From contig NC_057794.1 in NCBI RefSeq assembly GCF_018294505.1, positions 189,257,064-189,321,063 of the forward strand: 64,000 nt of DNA. Reading direction: 5' to 3'. The position numbers and the translations under genes are program-made. Positions 56,766 through 64,000 of this stretch are shown here, one piece after another. Source of the stretch: Triticum aestivum (Eukaryota; Streptophyta; Magnoliopsida; Poales; Poaceae). The notes below the pieces were generated by a model that saw only the letters and a list, made by a program, of their open reading frames with translations, was not told the DNA's origin and did no database searches. Position 1 is the stretch's first letter, and every line of letters begins with the position of its first letter.

Positions 56766-56834
56766 CCACACGTCAGTTGACCAGTCAACACCTCTGTTGA
56801 CTGCTGACGTCATGCTGACGTCATGATGACGTCA
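56766..56834 (+). promoter_or_regulatory. Cluster of W-box cores and three TGACGTCA palindromes in the LTR of D
   Basis: TTGACC and TTGACT (W-box cores, WRKY factors) and one inverted GTCAA precede three TGACGTCA palindromes at 56805-56812, 56816-56823 and 56827-56834, exactly 11 bp apart. TGACGTCA is the binding site of TGA/CREB-type bZIP factors. The related region of C (about 49696-49740) has only diverged single copies. Inducible transcription is inference. Confidence 0.55.
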
Positions 56835-58164
56835 GCAAACACTGTTTTGGATAATGTTGAATTTAAATAAATAATTAAAATCAGAAAATGATTAAATCTT
56901 TAGAAAATCATATCTTTTAATCCGTAACTCGGATGAAAATACTTTCTACATGAAAGTTGATCAGAACGACGAGACGAATCCGGATACGCAGTCCGTTCGT
57001 TCGCCACACACCCTAACCTATTGAACTCGCAACTTTCCCCCTCCGGCTCCTCTGGTCGAAAACGCGAAACACCGGGAATACTTTCCCGGATGTTTCCCCC
57101 CTTAACCGGTACCACCTCATACCACGTTAGGGCACACCTAGCACCGCTCATTGTCACGTCACGCATTGTCGTATTTATGTTTGCATTGTATTCATTGTTT
57201 CTTCCCCCTCTTATCTCCGGTAGACTCCGAGACCGATGCTGATGCCCCTGTGGTCGACTACGTCACCGACGACCCCTCTCTCTTGCCAGAGCAACCAGGC
57301 AAGCCCCCCCCCCTTGATCACCAGATATCGCCTATTCTACTCTATACTGCTTGCATTAGAGTAGTGTGGCATGTTACTTCTTTCCGTTATACCTATCCTG
57401 ATGCATAGCCTGTCCTTGTTACTACTGTTGATACCTTTACCTGCAATCCTATATGCTTAGTATAGGATGCTAGTATTTCCATCTGTGGCCCTACATTCTT
57501 GTCCGTCAGCCGTGCTATACTATCCGGCCGTGATCACTTGGGAGGTGATCACGGGTATATACTTTACATACATACATACTATACAGATGGTGACTAAAGT
57601 CGGGTCAGCTCGAAGAGTACCCGCGAGTGATTCACGGATTGGGGGCTGAAAGGACCTTTGTCCCGACGGCCCTCTGTGTGGATCTTTGTGGCGGAGTGAC
57701 AGGGCAGGTTGAGACCGCCTAGGAGAGAGGTGGGCCTGGCCCTGTTCGGCGTTCGCGGATATTTAACACGCTTAACGAGATCTTGGTATTTGATCTGAGT
57801 TGGCTACGAGCCTATACGCACTAACCATCTACGCGGGAGTAGTTATGGGTATCCCGACGTCGTGGTATCAGCTGAAGCACTTTGTGACGTCAGCGACTGA
57901 GCGGCGCGCGCCGGGTTGGACTGCGTTAACGCAACTTCCTTTGTAATTGAGGTTGCTAGGTCTGCTCACCGGCCGCGTACGCAATGTGCAGGTGTGCTCA
58001 GGGCGATGGGCCCAGACCCCTGCGCGCTTAGGTTTAGACCGGCGTGCTGGCCTCTCCGTTGAGCCTAGGTGGGGCTGCGACGTGTTGATCTTCTGAGGCC
58101 GGGCATGACCCAGGAAAGTGTGTCCGGCCAAATGGGATCGAGCGTGTTGGGTTATGTGGTGCAC

Positions 58165-58194
58165 CCCTGCAGGGAAGTTAATCTATTCGAATAG
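58165..58194 (+). promoter_or_regulatory. Palindrome pair in the LTR of D (CCCTGCAGGG and CTATTCGAATAG)
   Basis: CCCTGCAGGG (58165-58174) and CTATTCGAATAG (58183-58194), followed by CCG, as in C on its element strand. Confidence 0.55.
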
Positions 58195-59044
58195 CCGTGA
58201 TCTTCGGTAACAGGACGACTTGGAGTTGTACCTTGACCTTATGACAACTAGAACCGGATACTTAATAAAACACACCCTTCCAAGTGCCAGATACAACCGG
58301 TGGTCACTCTACCTCAGGGATATGAGGAGGGGATCGCCGGGTAGGATTATGCTATGAGATGCTATTTGGAGATGCTACTTGGAGATGCTACTTGGAGGAC
58401 TTCAATCTACTCTCTTCTACTTGATGCAAGACGGTGGCTGCGAGAAGCGTAGTCTTTGATAGGACTAGCTATCCCCCTCTTATTCTGGCATTCTGCAGTT
58501 CAGTCCATTGATATGGCCTCCTTACACATATACCCATGCATATGTAGTGTAGTTCCTTGCTTGCGAGTACTTCGGATGAGTACTCACGGTTGCTTTCTCC
58601 CCCCTTTTCCCCTTTCCTTTCTTTCTGGTTGTCGCAACCAGATGCTGGAGTCCAGGAGCCAGACGCCACCGTCGACGACGACCCCTACTACGCTGGAGGT
58701 GCCTACTACTACGTGCTGCCCGCTGATGACGACCGGGAGTAGTTTAGGAGGATCCCAGGCAGGAGGCCTGCGCCTCTTTCGATCTGTATCCCAGTTTGTG
58801 CTAGCCTTCTTAAGGCAAACTTGTTTAACTTATGTCTGTACTCAGATATTGTTGCTTCCGCTGACTCGTCTATGATCGAGCACATGTATTCGAGCCCTCG
58901 AGGCCCCTGGCTTGTATTATGATGCTTGTATGACTTATTTATGTTTTAGAGTTGTGTTGTGATATCTTCCCGTGAGTCCCTGGTCTTGATCGTACACATT
59001 TGCGTGCATGATTAGTGTACGATTGAATCGAGGGCGTCACAAGT

Positions 59045-59056
59045 TGGTATCAGAGC
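59045..59056 (+). other. Primer binding site of element D (tRNA-iMet)
   Basis: TGGTATCAGAGC three bases after the LTR end is the standard plant initiator tRNA-Met primer site. Confidence 0.9.
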
Positions 59057-62000
59057 CGACTGCCTGTAGGAATCCCCCTTCCAACTCCTTGGCCGAAGTC
59101 GAGTCTAGACATTGCAAAACTTTTACTAACATGGCTGTGTGTCTTATGGGCACACGTCGCCATTGGGTGGTAGTAGGATCTTTTACTCCTCGACCTATAC
59201 TCTGGGACTCTGATCTCTCTACTATTCGGGTTAAATGAATTTGCTAACTCTAAGATTAGGATCTTGTGATCGCATCCACCCGGAGAGCCCCTTACTGCAG
59301 AGGATCGTCTGCTACATCAGAAGATTCTGAAGATATTCTCTGATGTTCTCTCGAGACTTTGTGCCCATCACTTTTGCTATTCCTGACCACCGATAAATCC
59401 GTATGGATAACTACTTACACTTGCCATTCATATGATCATCCCCCATTGATCTTGTTATTACAAGATACCCTGAAGTTTTCTCTATTGTTCCGAGAATACT
59501 TTGTGCCTACTGCCTAGCAGTTCTTTGCCACATGAATGCCCCCTTCAAATAAATTCTCGCACTTATTGAGTATCCGCTCATCCCCCAGTTGTTCATCTGT
59601 TACACAAAAGTCTTCGAAATACCACCGATATTCCGAAAATCCTCAGCAACCTATTGCTCTGGAATTTCTTGTTTGCTTTCATTATGATTAATCCCATAAG
59701 TATAGAAATCTTATTGACATTCCTTGTCATTATCATTTTGAGTCTGTTGACTCAATATGTTGCGAATACACGCAATCATCATTGATCCTTATAAATTACC
59801 TTTCCGGCTGAGCTTCCATTCTTTTAACTGGAATTGGTTCTCGACCAATCCAATTGTCGTTGATTGTACCCTAAGGCTATTCAACTTATCCATCCCTAAT
59901 CAGAGCATTGCTTTTGATCCCTTATTTGGAAATCATAATTCCTTTGCATTGGACAATTGAGTTAGTCAGTTGTTTCTATAATCTGATCTCCTTGCATTCT
60001 TCTTCCTCTAGTTGAGTACCGATACTCGTATCAGATCCTTTGTGGACCATCAAGTCCTTTGTTGGATTGTTATCCGACAGTGTCCTTCACATTTGATCTC
60101 CTTGTGAGTTCTTCCCCTGATACATAATGCCTTTGTTAAGTTGTATCCTCTGCCTGGCCAACCATGCTCTGCTTTCGGGCTTGTGTTATTTACTCTTGAA
60201 ACTTGTGGTATATGTTTCTAAGAAGCCCCTATGGGTTGAACATATGCCTTCTCTAAACCGTGTGAACCCGAAAGTTTTCACGAGTCATACTCTTCTGGTG
60301 CTTCACCAGATAAAATTTCAACACTGCAACTTCATCGAACGTGAGAAGTGAATGAAAGGTTATGCATTGGAGAAGTGGGAGTCGACCTTGAACTTGTGTT
60401 CATGCCCATGGACACGATGTAGATCTTATCATTAAAGCTTCTCTTAAATAAATTATTCCTTTGGTATAAGTTCATCTTATATCTAGGATATGGCCTTTTT
60501 CAAGCGTGGTTCCGACCATGATTGTTCTTCTTTGATCTCATTTCTCGGACAAGTTAAAACAATTGTCTTCTATGGATCAATACACCAGTCCAACCTTTAC
60601 TTTGATCTTGTGTCGAGTATTACCCCCCTGGTATCTCGAGATTATCATGGAACTGAATAACTTTTTATGAGTTGTTCATCAAGTGCTACCTTCCCACTGA
60701 TTCCAATTTTTTGCGGGCTCTGGGTTATTGAACACTCAAAGACACCGATAACTGAACCGAGTCCGCTCTTCGGTTCAACAACTCTTCAGTAAGCTTCTAT
60801 AAGTACGAGTTTGTACCCAATCACGCCATTCCTAGCCTGTTTGGCTATATCATTGTCGTGACGATTCTAACTGTGCTACCTGGTCCTTATTCTCGGAGCA
60901 CCAATTTTCAACGATGAGCTAAGCTTACGTTGATCTTCCTCATCATATCATTTCACCTTAAACAACAAGCTTGAGTTCGAGTTTGTGTCGTACCCTTGGT
61001 TCCAATAACCTTTCACTTCATCATTACTTTGACTTAATGTCGTCGCCGATCGATTACATCTTCATGAACTCTCGCGACAAAGGTGTCGTGATCATCAACA
61101 TTCTGAGCTCATCCAGGGTATCAATTGCATTCATGATGAGAAATACCATCCTTGCCCTTGATGAATTGTATTATCATCGACCACTTTATTGCCTTCCGTT
61201 CAACACAAACTTGTTCGTGTTTTGAGTTATACCTTGAGATCCCTACTATCCAGCATTTGTTCTTTCTTACCTTCGAGTATTACCATCTTTTAGTATCAAG
61301 GATGTTGTGAGGACTGCTCCACCTCTTAAAGAGTTCTTGGTATAGTGATACTACTCACCATCACCACTCTTTCATGGTCCTCGTGTTGATTCCAACCGGG
61401 GTACCAACAAGTGAACAGTGCTGTTTGGATCCTGCACTTCTAGCAACCCTATTGCTTTGAAGTTAATAGTCGACCGTTCATTCTTAGTCTATTGATTATT
61501 GAATCACCATTCCAACATTGGTCGTGCAACCCAACCCGTATTTCGGGCGCACCGTTCAACCAATGTTTAATTATGTATGTTTTCCTCGAGCATATCCCAT
61601 TATATTGTTTAATCTGACAGATGTTATCCCCTTATCCACATAATTGTGGAGATCCATCTTTTGGATACCTCGTTGAATTATCGCTGAGTCCATCAGCCAC
61701 CTCATCATCCTCTCCTTGGGTTAATGATGAACTCTTGTTTGCGGAAATCACTCCATAGTTCATTTCCCCGAGAATCTTACAATGTCATCTCGTCAATTTG
61801 CGTTGCACTTTTTCTTCTCAGGTATCCTAAGTCTGAGGTATCCTGACACCAAATCAGATCTGAATCTTGGTCAGATATGATGGTTGGGACAACTTTCCAA
61901 GAGTTATGATGTTGATCCTTTGATGACCCGGTAACATGATGTCATGCCTAGCACCCCCCGCTCCCCGGCTGGAGGACCTATCATTATAGATTCCTTTTCA

Positions 62001-63182
62001 GCAAGGTTATCCATTTATCCATGAGGAAATTGTAAGACTTATTCTACAAGTTATTCCTGATGGATCCTTCGTGTTTCCAAAGTCTGGTCTTCACCTGAAG
62101 ACCATGTCAATGCTATCTCGAAGCATGTCAATGGTACTCCGATTTTCAACAGGAACATGTGAAGCACGATGCTAAATTTTATTTATCACTTATCCTAAAA
62201 CCATTGTATGGGTAATATCATGAGATTCCTTCCCCCTTACCTAAATGGTTTTCTACTTTATATCATGTCATGGATATCTTGCTATGCTTGTCCTTGGGAA
62301 GGATTTACCCCTGAAAGATGTGTTCATACACATTTTCCTTTCCATTGTTCTGTTTAAACATAATAATCACTTTTCCTTTCCATTGGTTTGTTTAAACCTT
62401 CTTGTGATCTATATAATATAAGCAGTAATATCCCTGCTTATGTAAACACCTCGGTGTACCATCTTGCCTGGTGTAACCCTGTTACTATTGTTGATGACAT
62501 TCCGGTAGCCATCGATGGACGAGAACTTTGCCTATTGGTCCGCCTCATTCAACGAGCAGGAAATGGTTCTCTTCGCCCCTCGCCCTTGGTACTGACATTG
62601 TTGACAACAAAACCGACAGGCTATCCTCTGACATACCTTGTTATCTTGACCGTGCAAATATTAGCGCCTTCCTGCTTTTTAACCCACATGGTGGGCCCAT
62701 AACCCACAGTTCCACAGGATCGAAACCTGACTCTCCTGTACACCCTGTTGTCAGAGTTATTCCTCGTGCTTGACTTTGTATGTAATTCATGGGCCACTTG
62801 CCTGTTGATCTATTCTGGTATCGGACACAATACTTATTCTCGTTGCTCTGAACCCCTTTCGCACTCTGCTTCAGGCAATGAATGATTGCCTATCCGCTTG
62901 AAACCTCTTATTACACCGTCTTACTTTGCCCTCGATGTGTGTCATTTGTTCAACTCGAGAGCTACTCATATGTTTATTCCTGGGATACCCCCAGATGAAT
63001 TTCCCTTATAACATCCTATCATTGTAGAGCTGGCCCCTACCTATTTGTAAATACGATGGAGCTCCCCGAAGAAAGGACGACAACTTCATCATGATGCTTT
63101 GGGATAAAGAATTGAAGGCATCAACGAAAGGGATTAACTTCTTCAAGAAGATCCATTAGAATAACCAGAACCCCCCCCCCCC
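59057..63182 (+). other. Internal region of element D without coding capacity
   Basis: 4.1 kb, T- and C-rich on the plus strand. The longest frames are about 100 residues and resemble nothing; no zinc knuckle, DTGA, YLDD or integrase motif is seen on either strand. The RNA could still be copied and inserted by proteins of a related element because primer site and purine tract are intact. Confidence 0.7.
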
Positions 63183-63300
63183 NNNNNNNNNNNNNNNNNN
63201 NNNNNNNNNNNNNNNNNNNNNNNNNNNNNNNNNNNNNNNNNNNNNNNNNNNNNNNNNNNNNNNNNNNNNNNNNNNNNNNNNNNNNNNNNNNNNNNNNNNN
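63183..63300. other. Assembly gap (118 N) after a poly-C run
   Basis: Preceded by a run of C from about 63171 and followed by CCCTTACTCC; a homopolymer the assembly could not cross. Confidence 0.98.
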
Positions 63301-63339
63301 CCCTTACTCCACCGCTTAAATCTCGGGACGAGATTTCTT

Positions 63340-63354
63340 GTAGTGGAGGAGAAT
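63340..63354 (+). other. Polypurine tract of element D
   Basis: GTAGTGGAGGAGAAT before the 3' LTR, preceded by CTCGGGACGAGATTTC, nearly the same stretch as in B and C. Confidence 0.82.
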
Positions 63355-64000
63355 TGTGACGCCCGGGTAATTAAGCTACAGTGAACCTCTGCTAATGATG
63401 CCACGTCACCTCGATTACTGTTCCTAATCACGTGTTAGTTCGAAACTGATTCAAATTCAAATTCAAAATCAGCCAAAGAATAAAAGTTTTCAAATATTAA
63501 AACTAAAATGTTCGGAGTGAACCAAATATTGCATAGGTAATTATGGTGGAGAAAGCACACCTTTATAAAATGTTTAAACACTCTAAAATGAATAAAAAAG
63601 TAACAATAATAATTATTTAAATACTTTCAAAATGTTAAACAATTTCAAAACTATTTTGTTTCGGTGCTAAGTGGTTTGTGGCTGTGGCTTAGTTTGCAAA
63701 CTCTCTTTTGGTGCAACTGTAGTATTTTACTAAAATGAGAAATAAAAGAAAACACAAAAACAGAAAACAATACAAAAGAGAAAAAAAAACTAAAACCTAA
63801 AGCTAACAGAAAAAAAAATGGAAGACCCCCTCCCTGGGCCGTGGCCCAACTGGACCAGCCCACTGGCCCAGACCGGCCCCCACTCCCCCATAACCCCACT
63901 AAACCGAGACCCTAACCCCCCACTCGCTCCACTCCCTCCCCCGATTCCCCTGGATCGGGATCGATCCCCACTCTCCCCTCACCCTCGCTCCTCTCGCTCC
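63355..64000 (+). mobile_element. Element D 3' LTR, partial
   Basis: Begins TGTGACGCCCGGGTAATT and parallels 54995 onward to the end of the window. Confidence 0.92.

Larger units (their letters stand above)
54995..59041 (+). mobile_element. Element D 5' LTR
   Basis: The 3' LTR starts TGTGACGCC (63355) and this LTR ends GGCGTCACA, so the start here, TATGACGCC, has a G-to-A change in the terminal TG. It includes an N gap, a TTAA-rich stretch, a TGACGTCA cluster and a palindrome pair. ORFs in the GC-rich part are chance. Confidence 0.88.
54995..64000 (+). mobile_element. Element D: large non-autonomous (LARD-like) LTR retrotransposon, right end outside the window
   Basis: Plus-strand element with 5' LTR 54995-59041, perfect tRNA-iMet primer site, 4.3 kb internal region without ORFs, purine tract and the first 646 bp of the 3' LTR. 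The two LTR starts differ at about 10 of 600 positions plus two 1-base indels (about 1.7%). LTR ends TGTGACGCC/GGCGTCACA and primer type are those of Tekay-like elements, but no coding sequence confirms the clade. Confidence 0.88.

Noticed and set aside
62388..62773. ORFs of 81-104 residues in D
   Set aside because: Overlapping, without motifs, in a long non-coding region.

Overview
The window is intergenic DNA of a large grass genome, almost certainly a Triticeae species (wheat, goatgrass or barley relative). I see no intact host gene, tRNA, rRNA or CRISPR array. Nearly every base belongs to LTR retrotransposons of the Ty3/gypsy superfamily, nested in one another, plus two MITEs and one short low-copy stretch that may be the remnant of a gene. 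The LTR termini match types I know from Triticeae: TGATACGTCTCC (Sabrina/WHAM, Athila clade), TGTCGGTGTCAAAACC (Fatima, TAT clade) and several 4-kb LTRs of the Tekay/Del clade. Family names are from memory; clade calls rest on visible motifs.

Layout, oldest to youngest. A low-copy remnant (60-380 and 46894-47169, minus strand) carries a Stowaway MITE (381-490 + 46845-46891). Element A (Athila type, minus, 491-46839, duplication GTAGT) jumped into the MITE. Element G (TAT type, minus, 917-40552, GCGAA/ACGAA) jumped into the 3' LTR of A. Element E (Athila type, minus, 7299-37706, CGGGG/TGGGG) jumped into the gag gene of G. Two elements then hit the two LTRs of E: B (Tekay type, minus, 8542-22739, ACGAG) in the 3' LTR and F (TAT type, plus, 27023-36155, CTACC) in the 5' LTR. 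G also carries a Tourist-like MITE (4986-5387). The target-site duplications close the nesting like brackets. To the right, element C (Tekay type, minus, 47170-54994 and beyond) is interrupted in gag by element D (plus, 54995 to past the window end). Bases 1-59 are the outer edge of another LTR of the B family.

Coding content. Only B and C carry a gag-protease-RT-RNase H-integrase polyprotein. In B the pol frame is open over 1161 residues but is separated from gag by two small indels; C has several stops, a frameshift and a changed RT active site. A and E have only a short gag-like ORF each. F and G have gag and protease, no RT or integrase, and a separate multi-exon gene on the opposite strand. 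D has a good PBS, PPT and young LTRs but no ORF in 4.3 kb. LTR divergence counted by eye (B about 1%, D about 1.7%, F about 2.3%, A and E about 4% over the parts compared, G about 5%) broadly agrees with the nesting.

Three runs of N (21583-21942, 55597-55934, 63183-63300) are assembly gaps in GC-rich or homopolymer DNA. The points most worth a second look are the antisense spliced gene shared by F and G, a pair of palindromes conserved in the LTRs of three Tekay-type families, and three TGACGTCA palindromes spaced 11 bp apart in the LTR of D.
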